Source of the DNA: Bugulina stolonifera
Taxonomy: Eukaryota; Bryozoa; Gymnolaemata; Cheilostomatida; Bugulidae
Assembly (NCBI GenBank): GCA_935421135.1
Contig: OW285197.1
Span: 10,815,223-10,879,222, forward strand
Direction: 5' to 3'
DNA length: 64,000 bases
Position numbers and translations under genes: made by a program. Under the pieces are notes generated by a model, which saw nothing but the letters and a program-made list of their open reading frames with translations, searched no databases and was not told the DNA's origin. Each line of letters starts with the position of its first letter. The first letter of the stretch is position 1. Below are positions 13,401 through 25,193 of the stretch, piece by piece.

Positions 13401-16400
13401 CATAGCTTATGCTCATCAATATTAATAGAAAGCCTGACCCATCCCATTGTCTTTAGCAGTGTACACTACACGCTTGGACATACTCTACTTATAACCCACA
13501 ATATTAATGATAAAATAAAAGTGCTTGTGTGAATTAACACGTGTGCTAGGTTTCATTGTTTATTTGTATTTGGTGATTATGAAAATTAATTTTTGGACCT
13601 AATTCTTTACACATTCTTAAACTATCCAATCAGTTAGCTATTACATGGGGCAATAAAGTTTATTTATTCACACCCATGGAACCCAGGCTTGTCTGAGATA
13701 GTTGCTAATATACAAAATAACACCTCACTCCATCTCTACAGGATAATAGCTCATTATCTTGGTCATTATTATACTTTGTCCCATTGTATCAACATCTAAC
13801 ACAGTTAATCTGACAATAAGTACTGAGCAATGGTCATATGATACATATATCTAATATTCATCCTCATAGATATGTTTGCAGCTGTATACCAGCATGAAAC
13901 ATTCTAAAATACAGCCTTCAATCCATAGCATATAATATTGCAGATGCCTAGTACTGGATGGCCCAGCAACCACTTGCAAGTACCTGCCAGCAAGTATTAT
14001 CTACAACTACATGTAGCTACTTTTATCCCTTCCTTTGTGTTTCCTCTTTGTGAAATATGAAAATCATCAGGGCCAGTATTTCATGCAAAAAGCATCCATA
14101 ACTGCTCAGGTATGGACCTTGGAGTTTTGATTGGAATCTTCAAACTATAATCATAGCCTACTAGAAATCTTGTTACTAATCCATGCTATACTAACATTTT
14201 ATGGTTCTGCTATCTTTCTAGTTGAAGTTTTGTATGCTGGATAAAGATAAGAGGTATATTGGAGACCAGTATCATTTGAAGGTAAGTACATGTAAATCCC
14301 ACTTGGAAGACTGGGTAATAAACTTGAGTAGAAGTACCCCAGTCTGCTAGTTGGTACAAATACAATCACTATATTGGGTCGGTCTTACAGTATAATACAA
14401 ATTCAATGCACTCATAGTATGGGCTGGGAGACATTAGAGATAGCCTTGGTCTAATGGCAAAACTGATGCAGAAGAAGTTGTCTCCTCTATTCCATTCTTA
14501 GAATAAGTCACTCATTGTTGTTTTTACCTATTTTACAGTAAATTCTTAGCTTTCCAGGTCATGATGGCTATATAGTATACTTGTGATGGCTTGGAATATT
14601 ATTCCACTAAAAGCTATGCTGGCTCTAGCAGTAACGTGGTAGTACTCTACTAACCATACATATACATGTACACTGTAGTTGTAATATTCTAGAGTGTGAT
14701 GTTCGACAGTGTTGGTACAGCTCCATCTATACATGTGTTAGCATTTCCTAGAAGTGACAGGCAGCCTGGTGTTGACACCTCGCTTGTCACAACACTACAG
14801 AGACTAGTATGGTATGTATAACTATTATATGTCTATGTGTCCATGTACTGGTGTGTCTATGTGTATATGTATCTATATATACAACATCTACATCTATGTA
14901 AACCTATCTGATATGTACTACTGTCATTATCGATCCCCGGTAAGGAAGACAAGTTGAGCAACACACAACTTGTTGCTATGTTTTCCTAAGCAAATACACA
15001 GTCATGATGTGGTGAAGCCTCCAAATATATGTGGAGAAAGAAAATTGTTATATTTTGTTAGAAATTTAAATATTAAAGTATGAATTGAAATGCATTTTTG
15101 CTGTGCAAGCAGCAAATTTCTCATGATTCCTATTATAGTAAACTATTGGTATCAAAACTAAGCAACCTTTTTTCCCAAACACTGATTATTTTGATACCAT
15201 TTATAATATCATCTGTACCTTCAGGCAGCTTCATCATTCTAAGAAACCCTCCTCTGGTCAAACTGTCGGCCATAAAAATGGAAACACCATGGATAACAGG
15301 GTGGACAACCTGACGTTATGTAGAGGTAGCAGGACTCCTGATCTTTGCAGTGACAATGGGGAGATAATCTTTAGTGATGATGTCACTTCCTCCATTTATA
15401 CTTCCTGTATTAGCCAGCTGGTACCAGACATGTCACAATTGGTGAGAATTTAAAAACTATGATATGTCGTGTAATAATTAGTTGGGAGTATTATGGAAAT
15501 GCACTCTGGTAGTTGGGCAGGGTGGGTGCGAGGATGGTCTATCGTACCTCCTTGCTTTATACAATATTCGCGGTCCTAAGCCAATGATACCGAGTGACAA
15601 CTTCTCATGACGCAATGCATTTTCATTACTTTTAGTGTTTCCACTAGTGCGGTGCCTTAGATGTCTTAATGTGTTAGAGTGATAAGGTCACTCATTTCTT
15701 ATGTAATAACTAAGATGATGATTAGCTAACTAATTAGGAAAATGAGTAACTAACTTTTATCCTTGCCCGAGTTCTAACCGTTTTGAAAGATTGGGTGGGT
15801 ATTTAGGCTCAAGGTGTGTTTGAGAGCACCTGGTCCTCTGGTTACCCCTTACATAGATACATCCTACTGTTCTTGAGAGAATTGCTGAAACATTGATCAT
15901 GAGTATTTGCTATGTTGTGTTGTACTGTGTACTGTGTGTGGTGTATGGACATGGCGCCATCTTGAACATTTAGTTTTGTAATCACATTATAACCGATTCC
16001 ATTGAAATGATTTCTTGTAGAACGTACCTGAAAGTCTGCATATTCCAACAGCTCTAGAAACCTCTATTGACAGCCGGTGTAGTTCATTAGTTCAAGCCAA
16101 TCAGAATAGCTGTAACAAATTAATACCAGTTGACCTGACCAATAGAGTGCCAAAGTACTATGAGTGTCACTATCTCCCCTGCACCAACATAGAGCAAAAC
16201 CACCTGGAGTACCAGTCATGTGGTGGCTGCCTTTCAGTGAGGTGAGACTGGTACATTGTGGGTGAGACTGGTGCATTGTGGGATGATCAATGCCCTTTCC
16301 TGAACTCTGTAATTCCTCTGCTATATTGTAGACTTTAGTTTATGTACTGACCGCTGAGTTTGCTTGTTGCAACATATTCAGATTCATAATATTATACTAT

Positions 16401-16747
16401 TGAATTTAAAGTTGTCCACTCATGCAATAAGTCTGTAGAAACAGATGACCCTTTTTATGTTCTTGTAACTTCAAAGTATTACTAATATGGACTCCAATAT
16501 GGTACAAACCTCTTTTTCATTCTGTTATTATCTTTTCTTCAGATATTGCAGCTTAGAATGCCAAGGACTTGATTGGCCAGCTCATAAAGGACATTGTGAT
16601 ACAATCCAACTACTGCAAACGTTTGGATCATTTCCTACTAGTAACATATTAGTCGATGCCAGCCAATCAGCTATGAGACAGCAATCTTCAACTGGCAAAG
16701 AATATGTCGAGGACATTGATGATACATACATGCACATAGAGCGGTGA
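10404..16747 (+). CDS. MYND zinc-finger protein (six exons)
   Basis: Exons are 10404-10463, 14222-14281, 14693-14811, 15225-15441, 16021-16241 and 16543-16747. All junctions are GT-AG and the phases agree, giving 293 residues. The C-terminal half (about residues 210-242) contains a MYND-type zinc finger: C-x4-C in YECHYLPC, then CGGC, then YCSLEC and the final AHKGHC. The finger is split by intron 5. MYND fingers usually bind proline-rich partner peptides and often serve in transcriptional or chromatin complexes. The N-terminal 200 residues (MFDSDGKEYCFINVGRAGGK onward) match no family I recognise. The frame stays open 5' of the chosen ATG to an acceptor-like CAG at about 10385, so an upstream exon is possible. 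Intron 1 is about 3.76 kb. After the finger come about 50 residues ending in an acidic EYVEDIDDTYMHIER tail. Confidence 0.75.
16238..16280 (+). repeat. Tandem duplication of a splice-donor region in the MYND gene
   Basis: The 5' splice site of exon 5 (GTGAGACTGGTACATTGTGG) is directly repeated as GTGAGACTGGTGCATTGTGG. Two similar candidate donors therefore lie about 20 bp apart. The first one keeps the reading frame into exon 6 and restores the MYND finger, so it is the one used in the gene model. Confidence 0.7.
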
Positions 16748-18534
16748 AGTTTCTGTAATCTCTCCTCCTCAATGTCTATCTTGAATTTCTCTGGCATATC
16801 CATTCGTCCTATTGTTCAGTTTCAGTTTTACCCATTCAGTTTATTTTATATTGACCCAGTTCTATAATTAGTATTTATCTGTATATTGACTGACTCTGTT
16901 TTACCACCTGATCTCTATTAGGCTGACAATCTAAAACATTTAAGAGTTATCTGCCCAGAGTTGTTGAGGGGATAACTCTGCTATTGACATCATTAAGGTG
17001 TCGTTCCTATTAATCAGGATATACATATTGTATTATTGTATATTTATTACTATAAAATAACATTTTGTATTGCAATATTATTGTAAAGTTAGGTTGTGTA
17101 CAAAAAATATCATTTAAAATTAATTTAATGTTGATCCTATTTATATATCTTTATATTTGTTTTGTTGTAATGTTAATGTTTAGTTTTATTAATTTATTCA
17201 CTACTAAACCAGGCAGGATGGCTTGGGTATTATTACAAATTCATTATATTGAAAATAAGCAGAAAGTTATCTAGTACCAAGGGTGGGCGGTGAAACTTTA
17301 TTATTAAACCATACTTAGTGACAAAATAATAATACGATAAAAAATATAATAATTGTGTTTTTTTAAAAATATAACGGCTCAATCAAATTAATTAGGATCT
17401 TGTTAACAATTCTTTAGTTCCGTAGAAGCTGATACTAGAAATTACACTGTATATAAGATAATTAGAATTATTAGAAAAAAGTGTTTCCAATGTAATTAAA
17501 ACAAAAAAGGTATTTAGGTCAGATGAGAAATATCAGTCTAGCATATTGTTATAAATAAATATTGTATAAGCTGATGGTAAAATACAATATGCATTTAGTG
17601 AACATAATATGGTATTCTCTGTTCTCATAGGTCGTGGCAAGCTGTGAGCCCATCTACTTGTTAAAAAATTTCTCCATAATACTTGCAGTTTAAGGCGTTA
17701 ATGTTTCTGTATAAATGTAACCCACAAGTAAGACATAACATAAATCGTAAATTTTCCTTGTCTAGATCACAACAACTTATAAATATACTACTAAAACACC
17801 TCTTTTTGGTCATTGGGATAAGACGTTGTTCTCAGGTTGCAATGTTGGTCACCAAGTACAGTCAAGTACCTGAGTAGAGCCTTCAGATGAATACTAACAT
17901 GTACACCTGGATATTCAAGTCTCCATGACACCTTCATTACATCCCAGTGCATTGAAAATTGGCCAATCAATAGGTTTAATATAAAATATGTACTAATATT
18001 ATTGTGACCTAGCATGGAGAGAAAGGTATCATACATAAATATTTATGCTATATTGAATAACATGTTGGCCTTTGACTAGTTAGAATTGGGATTTGGCAGA
18101 TTATCAATCTGCTCTGGTACTCAGGCTATCGTAGGGTCAGTGACATTGATAAACCACAATCTTGTAAGTAAAGTTATGTGAATGCCATTAGAAAATTTAT
18201 CTCTCAATAAATTTGTGTTTCTGTTGCAAAATATGCATAGTAATACAGTAATATAGCTTTCAGTAGAATTACAGGGCACACAACGCAATATTCTTATAAT
18301 ACTAAATAAGGGCAATTTCTGTCTCTATAAGATTCCTTCATAGTACACACAACTGAAGAATTTAAAATCAAAGGCCAGCTTTATGCACTGTAGCCTGAAG
18401 ACTAGTAGTCTGTAGGTAGCCCGCAGGTGAATTCCACTGTAAATCAGATGATAGTTGAATGTGTAGAGCTGTGGTCAGGTTACTACATTTGTAAATAGAG
18501 CTTTTGAAATGATATCAATTCACGGTTATCAATT
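16748..18534. other. Intergenic, AT-rich
   Basis: This lies between the 3' end of the MYND gene and the 3' end of TRAF gene A, which converge. Only low-complexity AT-rich sequence and short open frames without recognisable protein sequence are seen. No repeat array or RNA gene was noticed. Confidence 0.6.
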
Positions 18535-21500
18535 TCATTTATTTCTGGAATTGGAATACCCTCTAGTCAGTTCCTGCACCGATACATTCAAACCATGAAG
18601 AGCATCATAACAGTTATCCACTGAGATCTCCACAAACATTGTATCGTCCACAACAAAACCTACAAGATATGAAACTGGAATAAACGCCTGAGACAAGGAG
18701 AGAAATGATGTTATAGGTATGAGATTAACAAGTACTTTTTCGTATACCACATTCTTCACACAGATGTGACCCACAAGGTCATTGCCATATTTTATAGAAA
18801 CTCACCATTTTCTGGAGCAAAGACAAGAGTCTGTTCGGCAAACTGTGGACAACCAGAAGCAATATTCATCTCATTCTTTGGTCTTTGGAAAGAAGAAGAA
18901 CTCGGTTCTGGTCTAAACTTTTCCACTATGTCTGGTCTGATCTTTTTCTGGTTTCTCAACTTCATCGTCACCTGGAGATTATGTTACGTAGTGTTATTGC
19001 GTTACGTCAGGTTAGTCCATACCAAAACGATTTGTAGAGTGAGCAAGACACTGTTAGTCAAATGAACCAGAAGTCAAGACAACTTGTGAGAAGCTGTAAC
19101 TGGAAGTAGATATTATATTATAGCCTATTACCTTCTGTTGAAATGGCCACGGCAATAGGGCATCATATTCTCCTTTCATCACAACGAAAAATAGTGAAAT
19201 ATGTGTGTTCTTTCCATTTCCATCACCTGAAAAATTTAAAAATAACAATAATCTTAAAATTAAAAGTTTATGTGAATATAACAATAAATACATGTATTAA
19301 TATAAACATAGCATCTCTTAAGAGAGACCAATGACTTCTAGAGCCCGTACCATTGAAGTAAATTCTGGCACACATCTTGTAACCGTAGACCTCAGTGAAG
19401 AAAGGATGACTATAGATGCTGTGTCTGGTCTGCGACTCGTCCCTCCGTCTCTGAACATTTTCTATCTTCCAGATGAGATGTCCATTGTATGAAGTCTATA
19501 AAATTGAAACGAAATATTATGTACAAAGTCTAGAAACACAAAGTAAATGGGAAGCATTCTGTATGAGAGAAATGAGTTACATCATCTAAAACTTTGGTAA
19601 AGCCCAAGTAAAAAGTCTAGAGTAAATCTTGCCGGAAAACTGACTAAATCTGACGTTCGCTTCCATTAGACCGTATTTTTCTGGATCAGACAAATTCGTT
19701 CATAAAACAAGATATTGCATCTCAAAATTTCCGGTTGGCATTTTAGCGAGTTTAAAAACATCACGGTGTCTGGTCCATCACAATGCAAGAATGTTAATGC
19801 TTAGAACTTAAACAACTTTGCTATAATGAAAACGCCACTTATACTCTCTGTTGCCAACTATATTCAATGTCTTCTACATATCAGAACCAGCCCTATTGAA
19901 ATGATGATGCAGTAAGCATAGCAACCATTTGTATATGCAGTAACCGTAGCAACCACTACCTACCATTTGTATATGCAGTAACCATAGTAATCACTACCTA
20001 CCATTTGTATATGCAGTAACCATAGTAACCACTACCTACCATTTGTATATGCAGTAACCGTAACAACCACTACCTACCATTTGTATATGCAGTAAGCATA
20101 GTAACCACTACCTACCATTTGTATATGCAGTAACCATAGTAATCACTACCTACCATTTGTATAGGCAGTAACCATAGTAACCACTACCTACCATTTGTAT
20201 ATGCAGTAACCGTAACAACCACTACCTACCATTTGTATATGGCTCAGAGTCGTTTTCTGGTCTTCGATCTCAGCTATTCTGATGTTGGAGACAGTCTCCA
20301 GTTTATTCATACGTTCTGTTGAATCCACTTCCTGTTTTTCTGTCTTCTCCGTCAAGCTACGGAAAGCTGTGTCATATGATGTCAACCTGCGTAGTGAAAT
20401 TAACTGTATATCATATCCAAGATGAGTCGGAGTCACTGTATTGAATGGAAACTCAGTCCTCTCTCTCCCGAAGTATGAGATTTCATCTCATACAGTGAAG
20501 ATGTCAATAAGACAGCTGTATCAGCAAACCACAGCTTGAGTATAATAAATAAACTGTGTGTGTACTTACATGTGCACATCCTGTGCAAGTACTTTGAATA
20601 GTGTTTCAAGGTCATTCAAGTCATTTCGATTTCTCTCTGCTAGTCTAGCATCGTCCACAAGGCCCTTCGCCGATTCGACGGTCATATGGCTCATCTTTTC
20701 TGACTAATAAACAAATCATAAAATTTTTATTCTGATTATTTGAATTTAATTCACATAAATAATTTATTTAATATACATGTAAGTACTCGTAAAACAGTAC
20801 AATCTGTCTATTCTCTTGCTAACCAAAAATTATTACTGCTCTACTGCTTGGTTCTCTTAAAACACCAATTCATGAATATCCCATGCACCCTGCATGTCAA
20901 GGTCAGAGGTCAAGTTCAGAGGTCAAGTTCAGAGGTCGAGATCAGATGCAATTCTTACCAGGCTTCTCTCAGTAGTGCCTGATTTTGTCTCCAGTTTCAT
21001 AAGTCTATCAAGAATAGAAGATAGTTGGGGCTGGGAGATACCAGAATTTGGATTTCTAGTTTCATTCTTCAAAGTATGGTCTGCGTCACGTAGGAGTGAC
21101 ATCATCGAGGTAAGATGGTGTCCAATCAGGTCTGGCTTGTCCAAGTGTTCCGCTAACTTCTCACCTGATATCTAAATACCGGGTAAAACTACAGTTAACC
21201 AACGGCACTGAGAAACAAACATTAAGTACTCTACACACAGCTGATGAGCGAAATAGCTACCAATACAGAAAAGACAAGGACAGTGTAGAATTAAAAATCG
21301 CCTCACCATTCCACAGCCTAGGGGGCACTCCTGGATGACACAATTCATCAGGTGAGAATGAAGATCTTCTCCCTGTGCATATGGTTTTCTACAGATGTTA
21401 CATGTAGGAGGTTTTTTCTCACATTCTGCCATGTGTTGCTACAGAATAACAAGAGAGATGCCAATAAATATGAACCAAAAATTTGTTGGTGGGTGTGCAT

Positions 21501-24500
21501 GTGTTTGAATGACTGATACGGGAAGAGTGAGCTTTGTGCGTGTCAGTGGTGATAGTATCAATCACAAACATGTGACAAGTCAGACAAGTCAAACAAGGAC
21601 AAGAGTCAGATTACATGTCATACATTAGCTTGGGTTACTAAATTAGCCTATTATTCGCAATATCAATTTTTAGTAGCACAAAACTCTAAAGTGAATTACG
21701 TACAAGCTATCTTTGTTAGCATATTGATAGAGATTTACAAATGAACAAATCCATATCCATCTAACTCTTAGAACATCCGCATCGTCTGAACGTCTAAACA
21801 TAATGCAGACGGTCATAAATAAAAATATTAGACCCATATCTTTATTTAACTCACTGGTAAATCTTGCCCTCGTATTCCTCTCTTTCCACATTTATTTGGA
21901 CAATCAACAATACGGAAAGGGCAGGAGTTAGTAGCATGCTCTGACTTGGCAGAGAATTTGATTACATCAGTACATTTCTCACATGCTACGAGTCTTTCTT
22001 TACAGCTGATCATGTGTTTCTATAAATAACTCATCACATTATCAAATCCTTATACATGTGGAATTTTATAACATAGTAGGTGATTGGTTTAGCGAGTTAC
22101 AACAACAATTTCCATAGTTGGAACAGTGAAGTGCACTGTAGCGCCAAAAAATAAACTATATCAAGTCAGTCATCTTTTCTCTCTCAGGCTATAGCAATAT
22201 AAACAGTGTGATCATTTGATAAATGTGTACAATAAACATAAGATGACTGGAAAATACATGATTATAGATAAGCAATGCACCTGTGTGTGTATATATATAA
22301 TATTATAGCAGCCATTACAACAAGTCATGTTGTTGACGGTATTGCACTGTAAGTGCGTAATAAATTGAAAACACATTCCATAGATACCACCTTATCTTGG
22401 GATTTTCCATGATTACTAAGCTAAAATGGTTACATAATATGGTGTTACTACTAGCTACTAACAACTAGTAACCACTAACTATTGGCATAGGAAAGTTTAC
22501 CACTTGCTAAATAATAAGCGCTTGTAGGGTAGTAAACACAGTAAACCTATAATAACGTCATCAAGACTCAGGTAAAAATAATGGAAGGATAATTACTTCC
22601 TGTTGGGCCAGCAGTTGCATGGTCAACTAAGCAGGAAGAGCATTAGAAAAGTAAAAAACCCATTCATTAGAAGTGACTGGAATTTACTAGTAATGTAAAC
22701 AATGCTGTTATTCATATGAGAAACTCCATTTAGTGATACATAAATTCTATTGGCAGAGTAGTTTAACCGTGGTAAATATTGTTATTTTGGAAATAGATCA
22801 GGAACCAATGAGTATTAGGATATGTCCACAGAGAGGAAGTATGTGTGTAATACAAAGTTAATAATTGTATAGTCACAAGTCCAAAGGTTTTGCTTCAAGA
22901 AAACTCAAAAGAGATTAGTTGGCAGATCTGTGTGAGTAATGTATCCTAAAGAAGTCAGCATTAATAGGATTTGGGCACAACTAGTTAACAATTCAGCTAC
23001 ACATACAGTATTAAGGTTAACCATTAGTGATAGTAGCAGTAAATGTTTGTGTTTAAAGGCAAACGTTAGCTGCGTATTATAAAGAGAAAATGTTACTGCA
23101 CAATAGACGAACACATTTGAAAATTCCAATGGTAACTACTACAACATAAAGGGAACAAACGGTAGCAAGGCAACAAAGCAGTAAATAAAACAAATTATTC
23201 ATAAATCAATAGTAATAATTCAATGATACGATATTGCACAGTATTGTGTCTTTCATAGACCGCAATTCCAAAAATTAAACAGCTAAAGCAATGCTTACCT
23301 CTAGTGTTCTGATGGTAAGCTTTGCCGGTGTATCGCAACGATATGGACAGATTACTTTCAATCTGTTGACCTCTCTGTTAGCTGCATTGTCCTTAATAGC
23401 ATCTCTAAACCCTGCAATCCATAACACAATGTCAACATTACTGTCCTTTTAACAAGCTTATATAGCTTAAAGCTTATATATAGAAGACCTACAAGTTCTG
23501 TTAAATATTGTTGTATCAGAAAGTAACGATAACTGTCTCTAAACGTGAAGAAAACAGAATGCATGGTAATATCAAGAAAGGATATAAACCCTACATGTAG
23601 GCTAGAAAGCAATGGAAAGATAATCCAACAGGTTAGAAAATTTAAATATCTTGGATACATGATTGGATCAGATGGTAAATGTATAACTGAAATAAAAAGA
23701 CAGCTTCACCAAGTTACGGCCAATTATGGCTAACAGAGCTATCCAAACATCAACAAAGTTTAGAGTACTAAAAACCTATGTGTGGTCAATACTTTTGTAT
23801 GGCAGTGAAAATTGGACACTTAATAAGGAAATGGAGAGACGACTCGAAGCGACATAAATGTGGTTCAATGTTGAGAATATCATAATACAATGTCAACTGT
23901 CCTTTTAACAAACTATTCACCTCATATAGCTTAAAAATATGATCCACGTTTACAAAATTACAACTTCTTATACAAACACAGCAGAACTTGACCCTGAGTA
24001 GTAAAGCACTATTACAAGTTATTGGAACACAAACTATAAAGATGCAACCACTACATACCAACTTTCCCTTCGCTTTCGACTTGCTCTTCGACAACACTCG
24101 GTTGTTGAACGGTGATTTGTGAGACATTGGGTGGTGCGGCATCATAGCTAACCAGCGAGGCAAGGTCATCGCTTTCCATTGATTCTGGGGGAGTGGACGC
24201 ACTTGATTGTCCCAGGGATCTTTTCTTTAACATTTCTCGTGCTAAATATGGCGGTAGCCTGCTTATTTGAAAATCATCTGTGACTATTCTGCGCCCTCTA
24301 GCGTCATCATCATACTGTTCACGTTGACACGCATCACATTTTCTCTCTTCTTCTGATCTACACCGTCACATAACAACAAAGCAGTTCATCAAACAGTGAA
24401 GTAAACTCTGAGGCTATAAACACTTTCAGCTGACCAAAGTCTTAACTCATGGCTTTAGATTCTGCACTATCCAAAGGCTGTCAAGTAAACAGTACTGATA

Positions 24501-25193
24501 TTTTGGGTACCACTGAGTTACTCTGACCGTGCTATTTAGCGAGTAGCTAATAGTTCAAATAAATGTTAACTTGGATGCAATGGATATACTCACAGAGGTA
24601 GGAGAAGATTATAACACTCTTTACATAGCCTGTGTCCACAATGTAACTGCCATGGTTCTCTTGTGATTCTCTGATTAACTCTTCCACACTCATCTCGAGA
24701 ACAGAAGTAGTTGTTCTTCTCAATCAGTCCGTCCTAAAATATAAAACTGGGAATCTAGATTCTACACAAAAATATTAGGCCTATAATATACCTACATGTA
24801 TTTGTCTGGGCACATTCGATTATTGCATGACATGCATATATTACAAACAAACACAACATTGCGCAACTGCATTCTTATGGAAATGCTGACCTTGACTGAA
24901 GAGGCCTCAAAGATACAAATCAGTAGATCATTTGCCTATCGATTACACTGGATAACACATTTATAATACAGCTAGGGTAAAACAACAGTTTGTAGCTAAA
25001 GCGGATAGAATGAGTTAGTTCACAGGAAGTATTTGAAACCAAACCAAATCCGCCAGTCATAATAAACATAAGTTGTTGTTATGAAAAGGAAAGACTCTAA
25101 CGTTATACTTACCTTATCAACAAATATCTCAATAGGCCATCCCGTCCCAGACCATGGTTCAATAATCTGCCCAGTATTTCTTGTAGTCGCCAT
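18535..25193 (-). CDS. TRAF-family adaptor, gene A (13 exons, 654 aa)
   Basis: Exons in coding order: 25113-25193, 24594-24733, 24059-24357, 23299-23411, 21855-22019, 21307-21438, 20959-21171, 20570-20703, 20230-20386, 19351-19495, 19132-19226, 18806-18971 and 18535-18659. All junctions are GT-AG and the frame is open throughout. A C3HC4 RING lies at residues about 38-84 (C38, C43, C59, H61, C64, C67, C81, C84). A linker encoded by exon 3 follows. Five TRAF-type CxxC/CxxxC...HxxxC fingers lie at about 190-330, a coiled-coil-like region at about 350-478, and the MATH/TRAF-C domain at about 479-640 (for example [20 protein letters not shown] and [13 protein letters not shown]). TRAFs trimerise through the coiled coil, bind receptor tails by MATH, and signal in the cytoplasm through RING-dependent or scaffold activity. 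Gene A resembles B most closely; its 5' part is duplicated as gene E. It ends in a GYSNSRNK tail also seen in B. Confidence 0.93.
19886..20242. repeat. 38-bp minisatellite containing the exon 9 donor of gene A
   Basis: About eight units of 38 bp run immediately 3' of exon 9 of gene A, and the last unit overlaps the end of that exon. Each unit (consensus begins ACCATTTGTATATGCAGTAA on the plus strand) reads on the minus strand as the end of the exon, CATATACAAATG, followed by the donor GTAGGTAGT. The array therefore presents a series of near-identical 5' splice sites. Only the first keeps the frame: reading into the next unit reaches TAG after about 13 codons. Gene B has a single, non-repeated version of the same sequence at about 28582-28625. 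Confidence 0.9.
20900..20938 (+). promoter_or_regulatory. Triple DR1-like nuclear-receptor half-site array
   Basis: In intron 7 of gene A the sequence AGGTCA-G-AGGTCA (20900-20912) is followed by two further 13-bp units AGTTCA-G-AGGTCA/G (20913-20938). Half-sites of this type in direct repeat with 1-bp spacing match the classical DR1 element bound by RXR/HNF4-class receptors. This may instead be a short tandem repeat that resembles the motif by chance. Confidence 0.35.
23424..23935 (+). mobile_element. Non-LTR retrotransposon relic (RT C-terminal part) in intron 3 of gene A
   Basis: On the plus strand, antisense to gene A, a decayed reading frame encodes [20 protein letters not shown] and [15 protein letters not shown], typical of the part of a LINE reverse transcriptase that follows the catalytic core. 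Stops and frameshifts follow, and a conserved W-T...MERRLEAT stretch is recognisable. It is truncated near 23880. Similar sequences of about 45 bp (ACAATGTCAAC...CTGTCCTTTTAACAA...ATATAGCTTAAA) flank it at about 23425 and 23886 and look like a target-site duplication. The same insertion, longer at its 3' end, lies in gene E intron 3. Confidence 0.8.

Noticed and set aside
23786..24202. 138-codon minus-strand frame over gene A exon 3
   Set aside because: It is an out-of-frame reading of exon 3 continued into intron sequence. The correct frame gives the TRAF linker.
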